From CBDCUC01 sp965222485 (GTDB lineage: Bacteria > Pseudomonadota > Alphaproteobacteria > Rhizobiales > Hyphomicrobiaceae), in assembly GCA_965222485.1 (NCBI GenBank), contig CBDCUC010000030.1:496001-560000 (forward strand): 64,000 bases of DNA. The letters run 5' to 3'. Under the pieces are notes generated by a model. The model had not been told where the DNA came from. It was given only the letters and a program-made list of their open reading frames with translations, and ran no database searches. The stretch's first letter is position 1; the number at the start of each line of letters is the position of its first letter. Positions 51,939-60,750 of this stretch are shown in pieces. Both the position numbers and the translations under genes were made by a program.

Positions 51939-52565
51939 GTGGCAGGCCAAGAAGACATGCCGGAGACGCGTGATGCGCTCCGGCAATGGCCGAAGATTGA
52001 CGGCTCTGAAGACGCTGAGTTTGTCATGCGCGCGTTGCGTGGCGATCGGCATGCCTTTGAAGCCATCGTCACGCGCCACCTTCCGAAGGTGCTGTCGATT
52101 GCGCGCCGGCTCACGGGTAACAGTACGGATGCTCATGATATTGCACAGGTTACCTTTGAAACTTTATGGCGAAACTTATCAGCGCTTAAGGTGGGTGAAG
52201 CCGGGCTTATGCCCTGGTTGGCGCGGGTTGCAACCAATGCTTCAAAGGATCAATTGCGCCGGCGCAGGCATGATGACTCCGTCGAGGCGATGGAGCTCCC
52301 ATCCGCTGACAATCAGCACCGGGCGGCAGAGGAGCAAGAATTGGCGCGTGCGGTTGATGCAGCGCTGCGAGACTTGCCCGAACGGCAACGGGCAGCATTG
52401 GTGTTGTTTCACTACGAACAATTCTCATTGCGCGAGACGGCCGGCGTTCTTGAGACAACACCGGATGCCGTTGAATCCTTGCTTGCAAGGGCGCGACGTG
52501 GGCTCAAGGCGAAATTTCAAGGGCGCTGGGGAGAGCTGCGTCCCGACGAGTACCCCAATGACTGA
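51939..52565 (+). CDS. ECF-type RNA polymerase sigma factor
   Basis: The 208-residue sigma factor has region 2 (Ala-Phe-Glu-Ala-Ile-Val, then Leu-Thr-Gly-Asn-Ser-Thr-Asp-Ala-His-Asp-Ile-Ala-Gln-Val-Thr-Phe) and region 4 with the helix-turn-helix (Leu-Pro-Glu-Arg-Gln-Arg, then Phe-Ser-Leu-Arg-Glu-Thr-Ala). It drives transcription of a small regulon under an extracytoplasmic signal. GTG at 51939 lies eight bases after AAGGG; GTG at 51933 is too close. The two genes downstream encode an anti-sigma-like membrane protein and a metal-sensor-like protein. Confidence 0.92.
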   Translation: MAGQEDMPETRDALRQWPKIDGSEDAEFVMRALRGDRHAFEAIVTRHLPKVLSIARRLTGNSTDAHDIAQVTFETLWRNLSALKVGEAGLMPWLARVATNASKDQLRRRRHDDSVEAMELPSADNQHRAAEEQELARAVDAALRDLPERQRAALVLFHYEQFSLRETAGVLETTPDAVESLLARARRGLKAKFQGRWGELRPDEYPND

Positions 52566-52628
52566 CCGGAATTTGGCGCGGTAAGCGGACGTGCCTCGAT
52601 ATTTGGAATCTGTAGGCGATGGCGAGAC

Positions 52629-53183
52629 ATGACGATTAGGGACGACTTCAAAGATGCCGCGATGACGTTTGGGGCGGATGTGAACCGCTGGCCGGATGAT
52701 GTGCGTGCGCGGTTTTCAGACGTGATTGCGCGTGGTGATGCTGCTTTGCTTTTGCGGGAAGCGGCCGAGCTTGACCGGGTCTTGAGCTTCGCGCCTGGAC
52801 CAAGTTTCAGCGAGCAGCGTCTTGCGACCGATGCTGTTTTGAAGGGTATCGGCGCGTACGCAAGAGGTGACAGTGAAACTGCAACGGCAAATGAGGTTAC
52901 GTCGCTCGGGATATGGCAACGGACGGGTGCAGCGTTTAAGCGTCTGGTGGATTTTTTGGATTGGATCTTGCCTGCCGGCGGCAAATGGCAGTCGGCAAGT
53001 GTGCTTACGGCGTCTCTGGTGCTGGGTGTCGCGCTGGGCGCAACAGGCAACGAATTGAACGAAGCGTCATTGTTAGACACCGATGATGTCGTGATCGTTG
53101 CAGAGACTGAGATATTCACCTCGGGGTCTTTTTTGGACGACTTCGATACAGTTGAGACGAGCGATGAGGATGATTTGCTATGA
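52629..53183 (+). CDS. anti-sigma-factor-like membrane protein
   Basis: The 184-residue protein has a cytoplasmic N-terminal part with Phe-Gly-Ala-Asp-Val-Asn-Arg-Trp-Pro near 14, a motif common in alphaproteobacterial proteins encoded beside ECF sigma factors. One membrane helix lies near 122-140, and an acidic C-terminal tail ends Asp-Glu-Asp-Asp-Leu-Leu. It probably holds the ECF sigma factor inactive until a signal from the periplasm. Its stop overlaps the start of the next gene by four bases (ATGA), so they are coupled. Confidence 0.7.
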   Translation: MTIRDDFKDAAMTFGADVNRWPDDVRARFSDVIARGDAALLLREAAELDRVLSFAPGPSFSEQRLATDAVLKGIGAYARGDSETATANEVTSLGIWQRTGAAFKRLVDFLDWILPAGGKWQSASVLTASLVLGVALGATGNELNEASLLDTDDVVIVAETEIFTSGSFLDDFDTVETSDEDDLL

Positions 53184-53677
53184 GTGATGTGTCGCCAACT
53201 GGAGGTGCGGGTGCGTCGGCGTCTAAGCGGCGTTGGGTTTGGCCTTTGCTGATTGTGTCTCTGGCCGTGAATTTGTTTGTTCTCGGGATCATGTTCGGCC
53301 ATCACGTTATCGGTCGTCATGGGCCGGGATGGCATCACCGCGGCGTGCACGCAATACTTTCCCACATACCGAAGGATGACCGGCAAAAGGTTCGCGCAGC
53401 ATTGTGTGAGGCGGTGCCAGATTTTCGCGCGTTACGTCGGGACATGCGCAAGCGGCGGCGTGATTTGCACGATATGCTCGATCAGGACAGCGTTGACTAC
53501 CCAGCTCTTCAGCAAAGGTTGGAAGAGATCATCGATGAGCGCGCAAAGACGCGCAAGGACGCATTGCCGCGCGTAATTGAAGTAATGAAACTGGTGCCGG
53601 CGGAAGATCGGGCAGGTTTGTTGCGGCTTGCCCTGCACCCACGTGGGCGCAGAGGGCTTCACAAGTTATGTCGGTGA
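53180..53677 (+). CDS. periplasmic metal-sensor-like protein (Metal_resist/CpxP-like)
   Basis: The 165-residue protein has one N-terminal membrane helix (about 19-40), a His-rich stretch (Gly-His-His-Val-Ile-Gly-Arg-His-Gly, then Trp-His-His-Arg) and a helical domain with many Arg, Lys and Glu that matches the Metal_resist family. Such proteins hang in the periplasm, bind metals or misfolded proteins and signal to an anti-sigma partner. The operon order sigma, membrane protein, this protein fits a CnrYXH-like or stress-sensing cascade. Confidence 0.8.
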   Translation: MSDVSPTGGAGASASKRRWVWPLLIVSLAVNLFVLGIMFGHHVIGRHGPGWHHRGVHAILSHIPKDDRQKVRAALCEAVPDFRALRRDMRKRRRDLHDMLDQDSVDYPALQQRLEEIIDERAKTRKDALPRVIEVMKLVPAEDRAGLLRLALHPRGRRGLHKLCR

Positions 53678-53709
53678 TTTGTGGCCGGTGGGGTTTTGCC
53701 GTGTGGATA

Positions 53710-54246
53710 TCAGAGCATGCGGCGCAGCGTGCCGTGACCGTCGATGATCTGATGTTTGAGAGCTGCGCCTGCATGCATTGCGACAATCGCGAGTAGTCCA
53801 TAGGACGCATAGTAGTGCAGTGCGATTGCCAGATCGCGCAAGCGTTCTGATTTTCCCGTTAGCGCGGGAACGTCCACCAGTCCGAAGAACGAGACGTCGT
53901 GGCCGGCTGATGTGGCGATGAGATAACCTGTGATGGGTAACAGGAACATGGCCAGGACAAGGACGACGTGAACAGTGCGCGCTGCAGCCTTTTCCCAGGA
54001 TTTCAGCTCTTTTTGTAGATGCGGCGGCGGCGAGGTGCGATGCCAAAGGATTTGCAAAGCAGCCGCCAATAATACAGCGAGGCCGATTGATTTGTGTAAC
54101 TCGGGCGCGCGGTGATACCAGGTACTGTAATAGTCCAGCCCAACCATCCACCAACCCAGCCAGGTCAGCCCGATGATCGACAGGGCGATCAGCCAGTGCA
54201 ATGACTTGCTGATCAGCCCATATTGCGATGGCGAGTTTGTTAGCAT
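53710..54246 (-). CDS. cytochrome b561 (YceJ-like)
   Basis: The 178-residue inner membrane haem protein has four hydrophobic helices. Histidines suitable for haem lie in Ser-Leu-His-Trp-Leu (about 17), Leu-His-Lys-Ser (about 52), His-Tyr-Tyr-Ala-Ser (about 144) and Ala-Met-His-Ala-Gly (about 157). The family passes electrons between quinol and periplasmic partners. The gene lies 11 bases after a YceI-family gene on the same strand, the same pairing as E. coli yceJ-yceI in the opposite order. Confidence 0.88.
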   Translation of the reverse strand: MLTNSPSQYGLISKSLHWLIALSIIGLTWLGWWMVGLDYYSTWYHRAPELHKSIGLAVLLAAALQILWHRTSPPPHLQKELKSWEKAAARTVHVVLVLAMFLLPITGYLIATSAGHDVSFFGLVDVPALTGKSERLRDLAIALHYYASYGLLAIVAMHAGAALKHQIIDGHGTLRRML

Positions 54247-54257
54247 TTCCGTGCGGC

Positions 54258-54848
54258 TTATTTGGCCTTGAGGCCTTCAAGGAACAACTCGATTTCAACT
54301 TTTTCCGCCGAAGGCCCGAGGTTTTTGGTCATGCCGAAATCTGAACGGTTCATAACGTAGCTTCCTTCAAACCCAGCGCGGTAGCCGCCCCAGGGGTCGT
54401 CGCCTTCGCCGATTTTTTTGATTTCAAAAGAGATGGGTTTTGTCACGCCCAGGAGTGTTAGATCGCCCGATAGCGTGCCACCGTTAGCATCGCCTTTGAA
54501 CCCGGTGGACTTGAAGGTCGCGGTGGGAAATTTTTCGACATTGAAGAAATCTGGACTGCGCAGGTGCTTGTCGCGCTCGGCCCAATTTGTGTCGATGCTG
54601 GTCGTGTCGATTGTCAGCGAAACGCTCTGTGCTTCCGGGCCGGCGGCGGGATCGTATTGCATGGTGCCTTCAAACTTGTTGAAGCGGCCGAGGAGCCAGC
54701 TGAAGCCAAGGTGTCCTGTGCGGAATTTGATAAACGAGTGAGATAGGTCGATCTTGTATTCGGCAGCGGCCAGGCTAGTGCTGGAAATTGCCAGCAATGC
54801 AGCGGCGAGGATAGAGGATCGGGGGTTTGCGGAAATGATTGGCATCAT
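54258..54848 (-). CDS. YceI-family periplasmic lipid-binding protein
   Basis: The 196-residue protein has a signal peptide (cleavage near Leu-Ala-Ala-Ala-Glu) and a lipocalin-like YceI barrel: Tyr-Lys-Ile-Asp-Leu-Ser-His-Ser, Ile-Asp-Thr-Thr-Ser-Ile-Asp-Thr, and Lys-Pro-Ile-Ser-Phe-Glu. YceI proteins bind polyisoprenoids or amphiphiles in the periplasm. AAGAGG seven bases before the first ATG supports the start. It lies upstream of cytochrome b561 in one operon. Confidence 0.9.
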   Translation of the reverse strand: MMPIISANPRSSILAAALLAISSTSLAAAEYKIDLSHSFIKFRTGHLGFSWLLGRFNKFEGTMQYDPAAGPEAQSVSLTIDTTSIDTNWAERDKHLRSPDFFNVEKFPTATFKSTGFKGDANGGTLSGDLTLLGVTKPISFEIKKIGEGDDPWGGYRAGFEGSYVMNRSDFGMTKNLGPSAEKVEIELFLEGLKAK

Positions 54849-55104
54849 AAAAAACCTCTTCCAGTTCTATAATTCGGCCCGCAAGCCAAGCGTGGGTTCG
54901 TTACAGCTTGAGGCGTTTCGGTCTTAAACAAACGGTCCCAGCGCATCGTGGGAACGCGTTCGGCCGCGTTGTGGTGGCCAGCATGGGCCTGGGCGCTAGC
55001 GATCCTATGCCAAGGCACGGATGCTTGAGCGTCAAATCACAATTGCGCAAGGCAATAGCTTGCAGCAGAGGCGCCAGTGTGGCGGGCCTATGGGCAATAA
55101 AATT
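54849..55104. other. intergenic region between rpoD terminator and yceI promoter
   Basis: About 255 bases carrying the promoter of the yceI operon. With the rpoD terminator the gene-free stretch runs from 54849 to 55181. No gene or RNA was found. Confidence 0.4.
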
Positions 55105-55137
55105 GGGGCGAAGTCCGTAGTATGTTTGGACTTCGCC
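55105..55137 (-). terminator. terminator of rpoD
   Basis: On the minus strand GGGCGAAGTCC and GGACTTCGCCC form a perfect 11-bp stem around an 11-base loop, followed by CAATTTTATT. It begins 44 bases after the rpoD stop. Confidence 0.9.
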
Positions 55138-55181
55138 CTGATCGGTTTAGCTGATGGATTGTTCCACGGGCCCTTTAAGCC

Positions 55182-57263
55182 TTAGCTGTCAAGGAAGCTA
55201 CGCAATTTGCGCGACCGGCTTGGATGCTTGAGTTTGCGCAGGGCCTTGGCCTCAATTTGGCGAATACGTTCGCGCGTCACCGAGAACTGCTGGCCGACTT
55301 CTTCCAGCGTATGATCGGTATTCATGCCGATGCCAAAGCGCATGCGCAACACGCGCTCTTCGCGCGGGGTCAGCGATGCGAGAACCCGCGTCGTCGTTTC
55401 GCGAAGGTTGGATTGAATGGCGGCATCGATTGGGAGCACGGCATTGCGGTCTTCGATGAAATCGCCGAGGTGGCTGTCTTCCTCATCTCCGATCGGTGTC
55501 TCAAGGCTGATCGGTTCCTTGGCGATCTTCAGGACCTTGCGCACTTTTTCCAGTGGCATGGCGAGCTTCTCGGCCAACTCTTCCGGTGTCGGTTCGCGCC
55601 CGATTTCATGCAGCATCTGGCGTGATGTTCTGACGATCTTGTTGATCGTTTCGATCATGTGCACCGGAATACGGATTGTGCGCGCCTGGTCGGCAATCGA
55701 GCGCGTGATGGCCTGACGGATCCACCACGTCGCATAGGTCGAAAATTTGTAGCCACGCCGGTACTCGAACTTGTCGACGGCCTTCATCAGTCCGATGTTG
55801 CCTTCCTGGATGAGGTCGAGGAACTGCAGGCCGCGGTTTGTGTACTTTTTGGCGATGGAGATAACCAGGCGCAGGTTGGCTTCGACCATTTCCTTTTTGG
55901 CCTGGCGTGCTTCGCGCTCACCCTTCTGCACTGCTTTAACGATGCGGCGGAATTCCTGAATTTCAAGACCGGTTTCGGAGGCAAGTGCAAAAATTTCGTT
56001 GCGCAGGTCGTTGATGCGGTCGCTCTGGCCGTCAGCAAATGCCGCCCACTTCTTGCCGCCTTTTGACATGCGTTCAAGCCAGGTCTGGTCAAGCTCGTTG
56101 CCGAAGTACTCGGAAATGAACTCCTGACGCGATACGCCACAACTGTCTGCCAACCGCATCAGGCGGCCTTCCAGGCTGATCAAGCGCTTGTTGATTGCGT
56201 AAAGTTGCTCGACGAGGCTTTCAATACGGTTGTTGTTGAGGTGCAGGCTCTTGACGTCGGATACAATGCTTTCGCGCAGTTTGTCGTAGGCGCGCTTTTG
56301 CTGGTTTGAACTTTCTTCACCGGCGGCCTGTTGCTCCAGCTTTTTATCCTGCTGCTTGCGCAACTTCTTGTAGGCGTCAGCAATGCTATCGAATGTTTCC
56401 AGGACCTTGGGTTTGAGTTCGGCTTCCATTGCGGCAAGCGACATGGAGTTTTCAAACTCATCATCGTCGTCGTCGTCATCCGACTCGCCTTCGGTCTGTG
56501 GGCCTTGTTCGCCGTCGCCCGCAGGTTGCGGCGATGATGGGTTGGCTTCTGCGGAGGGCTGGTCCGTCTGAGTGGGGCCCGCACCCGTGGTAGCGGCTTC
56601 GTCACCTCCTTCGGCTGCGTTCTCGTCCTGCTCCTGGGGGATTTTGGCGTCGGGGCCTTCGTAGGTTGCTTCCAGATCGATGATTTCGCGCAGCAGAATG
56701 CTGGAGTCGTTAAGTTCGTCCCTCCAGATGATGATCGCCTGGAAGGTCAGTGGGCTTTCGCACAATCCAGCGATCATTGCCTCGCGGCCGGCCTCAATGC
56801 GCTTGGCGATCGCAATTTCGCCTTCGCGGGATAGAAGCTCGACGGATCCCATCTCGCGTAGGTACATGCGCACAGGATCATCGGTCCGGTCAGCCGGTTC
56901 GGATTTTGCCGGCGTCTTGGTCGGCAGGTTCTGGGTGGTGAGTTCGCGGCTGCCGCTCGCCTCCTCGGCCTCTTCCTCGCCGTCTTCGCCGTCTTGTGAT
57001 TCTTCCGTGTCGTCGTTCTCGACGACGTTAATTCCCATATCGGAAAGCATCGCCATGATGTCTTCGATCTGCTCGGAGGATACTTCCTCGGAGGGCAGGA
57101 CGGAATTTAGCCCATCATAGGTGACGTAGCCGCGCGCCTTAGCTGCTTTTAGAAAGCGCTTGACTGCCTGGTCAGACAGATCGAGCAGTGGGCTATCGCG
57201 CTCTGTCGATTCCGCATCCGACGCCCGTGCAGACTTTTTCTCAGCTTGCTTGACTTTTGCCAT
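55182..57263 (-). CDS. rpoD: RNA polymerase primary sigma factor (sigma-70)
   Basis: The 693-residue housekeeping sigma factor has region 1.1 at the N-terminus and region 1.2 (Asp-Pro-Val-Arg-Met-Tyr-Leu-Arg-Glu-Met-Gly). An acidic insertion of about 120 residues with Glu/Asp and Gly/Gln runs is typical of alphaproteobacterial RpoD. Region 2 (Lys-Phe-Ser-Thr-Tyr-Ala-Thr-Trp-Trp-Ile-Arg-Gln-Ala) recognises the -10 element, and region 4 (Thr-Leu-Glu-Glu-Val-Gly, then Val-Thr-Arg-Glu-Arg-Ile-Arg-Gln) the -35 element. dnaG lies upstream on the same strand, 180 bases away, and yqeY before it, the normal order. Confidence 0.98.
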   Translation of the reverse strand: MAKVKQAEKKSARASDAESTERDSPLLDLSDQAVKRFLKAAKARGYVTYDGLNSVLPSEEVSSEQIEDIMAMLSDMGINVVENDDTEESQDGEDGEEEAEEASGSRELTTQNLPTKTPAKSEPADRTDDPVRMYLREMGSVELLSREGEIAIAKRIEAGREAMIAGLCESPLTFQAIIIWRDELNDSSILLREIIDLEATYEGPDAKIPQEQDENAAEGGDEAATTGAGPTQTDQPSAEANPSSPQPAGDGEQGPQTEGESDDDDDDDEFENSMSLAAMEAELKPKVLETFDSIADAYKKLRKQQDKKLEQQAAGEESSNQQKRAYDKLRESIVSDVKSLHLNNNRIESLVEQLYAINKRLISLEGRLMRLADSCGVSRQEFISEYFGNELDQTWLERMSKGGKKWAAFADGQSDRINDLRNEIFALASETGLEIQEFRRIVKAVQKGEREARQAKKEMVEANLRLVISIAKKYTNRGLQFLDLIQEGNIGLMKAVDKFEYRRGYKFSTYATWWIRQAITRSIADQARTIRIPVHMIETINKIVRTSRQMLHEIGREPTPEELAEKLAMPLEKVRKVLKIAKEPISLETPIGDEEDSHLGDFIEDRNAVLPIDAAIQSNLRETTTRVLASLTPREERVLRMRFGIGMNTDHTLEEVGQQFSVTRERIRQIEAKALRKLKHPSRSRKLRSFLDS

Positions 57264-57445
57264 GTGTCGAAAGTCCCGAATTCGGTGTTCTTAAACAAAT
57301 CCATGCGCGGACCGGCCGGCAGGCGGGAACGCGCTTGTGCGATTTGGGCCGGCAATGTGATGAAGTAGATAAGACCAAGCTCCCACTGGCTGGTGGCAAT
57401 CGCTGGTTGGAGTTACTGTGTGCATCTTGGCCTTGACTGAAGTCT

Positions 57446-59458
57446 TCAACGGACCCGCCCCGATCTGCCGTTATGTTGGTCGTCGACGGCTGTGCTTGCG
57501 CCAGCCGCATGTTCGTCATCCGAACGCGCCAAAAGGCTAGTTATTTCGTTAATTCTGGCGAGCGCCTGCTCGCTACCGTCCGCGTCAAAATCGCGCATAG
57601 CAGCGTCAAGAGCTCTGCGCAGTCCCGATTGGCGATCATGCAGCGCAAGGGCATGGCGCCAGCCATTTTCCACCTCGTCTGCGTCGGCATCGGGTTCTGC
57701 GAACTTGTCGCACCGGTGCGTAATGGTGCGTTCGACGAGGTCCACGACCGCGTCAACGCCCAAACGGGTCAATTGGGATCGCAAATGGGCCCTGTCAAGT
57801 AAATAATGGTCTGTCAGGGTCGAAAGCAGGGCATCGCGCAGACGAGAGAGGCTTGCCGATGACAGTTCGATGCGGGCAATTTCCTCTGCCTCGGCTTCGA
57901 TCAGCCAGGGGTGGTTGAGGAGTGTGCGCAGCAACAGGGCCTCCCGATACGGGGCTGCTGCGGCTTCACCCGCCACCATTGCGCTTTGTCTTAGCGACGG
58001 GCTGGCACTGGCATGAATGGCCGGGCCGCCGGGGGTTTTGTGATCTCGCGCTGGCGGTAGGGGGCCTGAACGACCGGTGGATGCGGTTGGATGGCTGCCA
58101 GCCGATTGTCGCGTGCGCCCGCCTGTTCGCAGTGGTGCTGTTCCAAGCTGTGACGTAAACCGGTTCTGGCGGCTTGGTGTTGCGCCGAATCTCTTCCATG
58201 CCTCGAACAGGCGCGTGCGCATGTCGCGTTCGTAATGGGTCCTCACCGTCCCGTTTTCGATGCGTGCGGTTGCCAAGGTGATTTGCTGCTCGAGGCGCGC
58301 GCGCCGCTCAGGCGTGGTCCATTGCCCTTGAGCCCATTCACGCTCAAAGAGCACCTCGGCGAGCGGACGGGCCCGCTTTAGCGTAAATTCCAAAGCTTCA
58401 GGTCCCGACTGGCGGATCAGATCATCGGGATCGAGACCGTCGGGCAGGAACGCGAAGCGAAGCGACATCCCGGGTTTCAGATGCGGCAGGGCGGTATCGA
58501 CGGCGCGGTAGGCGGCTTTGCGCCCGGCCGTATCGCCGTCAAAACACAGGACCGGCTCGGGGCACATGCGCCACAGCAATTGTAGCTGTTCATGCGTGAG
58601 CGCGGTGCCTAAAGGAGCAACGGCTTCGCCAAAGCCCGCTTGTACCATGGCGACGACGTCCATATAGCCTTCGACCGCAATGATGCGCTGACGGTCGTGT
58701 GCGGTGGGGCGGGCACCGGCGGCGTTGAATAGAATGCGCCCCTTGTGGAACAGCGGTGTCTCCGGCGAATTGAGGTATTTCGCCGGTTGGTCGGGATCGA
58801 GCGCGCGGCCGCCAAATGCAATCACACGGCCCTTCAAGTCGGGAATGGGAAACATCACCCGGTTGCGAAAGCGATCGTAGGGTGTGGCAATATCGGGGCC
58901 ATGAATGACCATGCCAGACACCGCCAGTTCTTCCGCCGTGAAACCGGCGGCCTTCAAATGGGATTGAAGTTCGGTGCGTGAATTGGGAGCATAGCCGAGC
59001 CGGAACCGGCTTATGGTCTCAGTGGTGAGGCCTCGCCCGTCAATATAGCTGCGCGCTGCCTTGCCGGCCCCGCTGCGCAGCGCAGTTTCAAAGAATTTGG
59101 CGGCGGTTTCGAGAAGCTGATAAAGCCGCTCGCGCTGATCGGCGCGCTGTTCGTCGCGTGGCTCGGGTTTTGGAAGGGCCACACCGGCTTCCTCGGCTAA
59201 CCGTTCCACCGCTTCGGGAAAAGACAGTCCTTCTGTTTTCATCAGGAAGGTGAAGATGTCGCCGTGTTCGCCGGAGGCGAAGCAATGATAAAAACCCTTT
59301 TGATCGTTGACAAAGAAGGAGGGAGTTTTTTCGGTCTTGAAGGGGGAAAGGCCTGCAAACTCCCGGCCTTTTTTTTTCAGCTGCACTTTGCGCGCTACAA
59401 CCTGACTGACCGACAGCCGGGCGCGGATCTCGTCGAGAAGGTCTGGGCGAAAGCGCAT
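57446..59458 (-). CDS. dnaG: DNA primase, zinc-ligand-poor alphaproteobacterial form
   Basis: The 670-residue primase makes RNA primers for replication. The N-terminal CHC2-like domain lacks three of four zinc ligands: Ser38, Lys41 and Ser62 replace Cys, His and Cys, and only Cys59 remains. The TOPRIM core is intact (Val-Glu-Gly-Tyr-Met-Asp, then Phe-Asp-Gly-Asp-Thr-Ala-Gly). A C-terminal helicase-binding domain follows. Other Hyphomicrobiales primases share the loss, so it is a lineage feature. Start ATG at 59458. Gene order with yqeY and rpoD is normal. Confidence 0.95.
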   Translation of the reverse strand: MRFRPDLLDEIRARLSVSQVVARKVQLKKKGREFAGLSPFKTEKTPSFFVNDQKGFYHCFASGEHGDIFTFLMKTEGLSFPEAVERLAEEAGVALPKPEPRDEQRADQRERLYQLLETAAKFFETALRSGAGKAARSYIDGRGLTTETISRFRLGYAPNSRTELQSHLKAAGFTAEELAVSGMVIHGPDIATPYDRFRNRVMFPIPDLKGRVIAFGGRALDPDQPAKYLNSPETPLFHKGRILFNAAGARPTAHDRQRIIAVEGYMDVVAMVQAGFGEAVAPLGTALTHEQLQLLWRMCPEPVLCFDGDTAGRKAAYRAVDTALPHLKPGMSLRFAFLPDGLDPDDLIRQSGPEALEFTLKRARPLAEVLFEREWAQGQWTTPERRARLEQQITLATARIENGTVRTHYERDMRTRLFEAWKRFGATPSRQNRFTSQLGTAPLRTGGRTRQSAGSHPTASTGRSGPLPPARDHKTPGGPAIHASASPSLRQSAMVAGEAAAAPYREALLLRTLLNHPWLIEAEAEEIARIELSSASLSRLRDALLSTLTDHYLLDRAHLRSQLTRLGVDAVVDLVERTITHRCDKFAEPDADADEVENGWRHALALHDRQSGLRRALDAAMRDFDADGSEQALARINEITSLLARSDDEHAAGASTAVDDQHNGRSGRVR

Positions 59459-59691
59459 TAAAAACCGGCCTTGGTGAGCGGTGAGCAGTCGGCCAACGCG
59501 ATCCTTGGTAGGTGGGTCGCTGTAGCCGTTGGGGTTTTCCGCACAGTGTTAGGTGATTCGGTGCGTGCTAGCTTACAGGAGCGGGTTGGGCGCCGCCGCC
59601 GCCCCCGCTATCCACAGGACAGGTGTCGGCTGCGTTCTTACACCGACAAGATTCCCGAAGAAAATCAGTCGGGCGGGACTTCAGTCCTTGG

Positions 59692-59712
59692 GACTAGCGG
59701 GTGCCGCTAGTC
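59692..59712. other. hairpin between yqeY and dnaG
   Basis: GACTAGCGG and CCGCTAGTC form a perfect 9-bp stem with a three-base loop, 20 bases after the yqeY stop on the minus strand. No T run follows, so it may be an attenuator or processing site rather than a simple terminator. Confidence 0.4.
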
Positions 59713-59731
59713 GTGACCGCGGGAGCGGGCG

Positions 59732-60199
59732 CTATTTCAGCTGGTCTTTGATCATCGCGCTGGCTTTGCCGAAGTCCATGCGGCCGGTGTAACGCTCCTT
59801 CAAGGCCGCCATGGTGCGACCCATGTCCTTCAGACCTGCACAGCCAAGCTCCGCCATTATTTCGCTAACCGCGGCCGTCATCTCCTCTTCGGTCATCTGC
59901 GCAGGCAGGAACTCCTCGATGACGGTGATTTCGGCGGCTTCTTTATCAGCCAGATCGATACGCCCGGCCTGGCGGTAGGTTTCTATCGATTCGCGCCGCT
60001 GCTTGATCATCTTTTGCAGCAACGCGAGTACGTCCTGCTCATTGGCCTTGTCGTGGCCCGTAGACTGACCTTTTGCATCGACACGGGCGGCGATGTCGCG
60101 ATCCTTGATCGCGGCAGAGATCAGCCGCAGGGTCGATAACCGTGCCTTGTCCCCAGACTTCATGGCCTCTTTGGTGGCTTGGCTAATGCGTTCTCGCAT
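59732..60199 (-). CDS. GatB/YqeY-domain protein
   Basis: The 155-residue helical protein matches the YqeY family throughout: Met-Arg-Glu-Arg-Ile-Ser, Leu-Arg-Leu-Ile-Ser-Ala-Ala-Ile-Lys, Gln-Arg-Arg-Glu-Ser-Ile-Glu and Glu-Phe-Leu-Pro-Ala-Gln-Met. It resembles the C-terminal domain of GatB and may interact with tRNA or amidotransferases; the activity is unknown. The gene sits between carA (divergent) and dnaG, as in most alphaproteobacteria. Confidence 0.93.
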   Translation of the reverse strand: MRERISQATKEAMKSGDKARLSTLRLISAAIKDRDIAARVDAKGQSTGHDKANEQDVLALLQKMIKQRRESIETYRQAGRIDLADKEAAEITVIEEFLPAQMTEEEMTAAVSEIMAELGCAGLKDMGRTMAALKERYTGRMDFGKASAMIKDQLK

Positions 60200-60750
60200 G
60201 GAGACTCCTCGCTGCGGTCCTTTAGCGGCACAGGTGTGCGTCTTAGGGCCGGGTCAATTGCAATCATGTGATTTCGTGGTTCAGTTCCGATGTGCGGACT
60301 GGCCCATTGCATCTGCAGGTCAACGCCGACGTATTGCTCCGAATGCCAGATTTTGTCGGCTGGACCCCATGAATTTAGCCATCCTCCTAGTGCTCCGGGG
60401 CAATTGCTGCAAGGGCGAAGTTGGGCTGTTCACCGTCCAGTTCCTCTCATGGAGGCAAACAATTGACCGCGCCCGCGGCTTCGCCTAGACGTTTCCCGCC
60501 CCTGATGAATGGGCTTCAGGCCTCGTGGCAGGTTGCTATTGTGAACCAGGCGGTGGCGTCGGGCGTTGAATTGGTAACTATGCGGGCAGCGGGCAAAATC
60601 AGAAGACCGGCAAATCGACCTAATGCACTATATTGCCATCTTGTGCGCATGGATGGACCACGGCGAGGCATGGCGTGGACGCTGGTTGGGATGGGTAAGG
60701 CACGTCGAATTGTGCGTGCCGAGCAATATATGAGCGGAGCCTAAAGGACA
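60200..60750. other. divergent intergenic region between yqeY and carA
   Basis: About 550 bases with both promoters. Frames at 60421-60744 and elsewhere lack start signals and known features. No pyrimidine/arginine attenuator hairpin with a T run was recognised before carA. Confidence 0.4.

Noticed and set aside
60421..60744. 107-residue frame just before carA
   Set aside because: No ribosome site or domain; the composition is not coding-like and it fills a promoter region.
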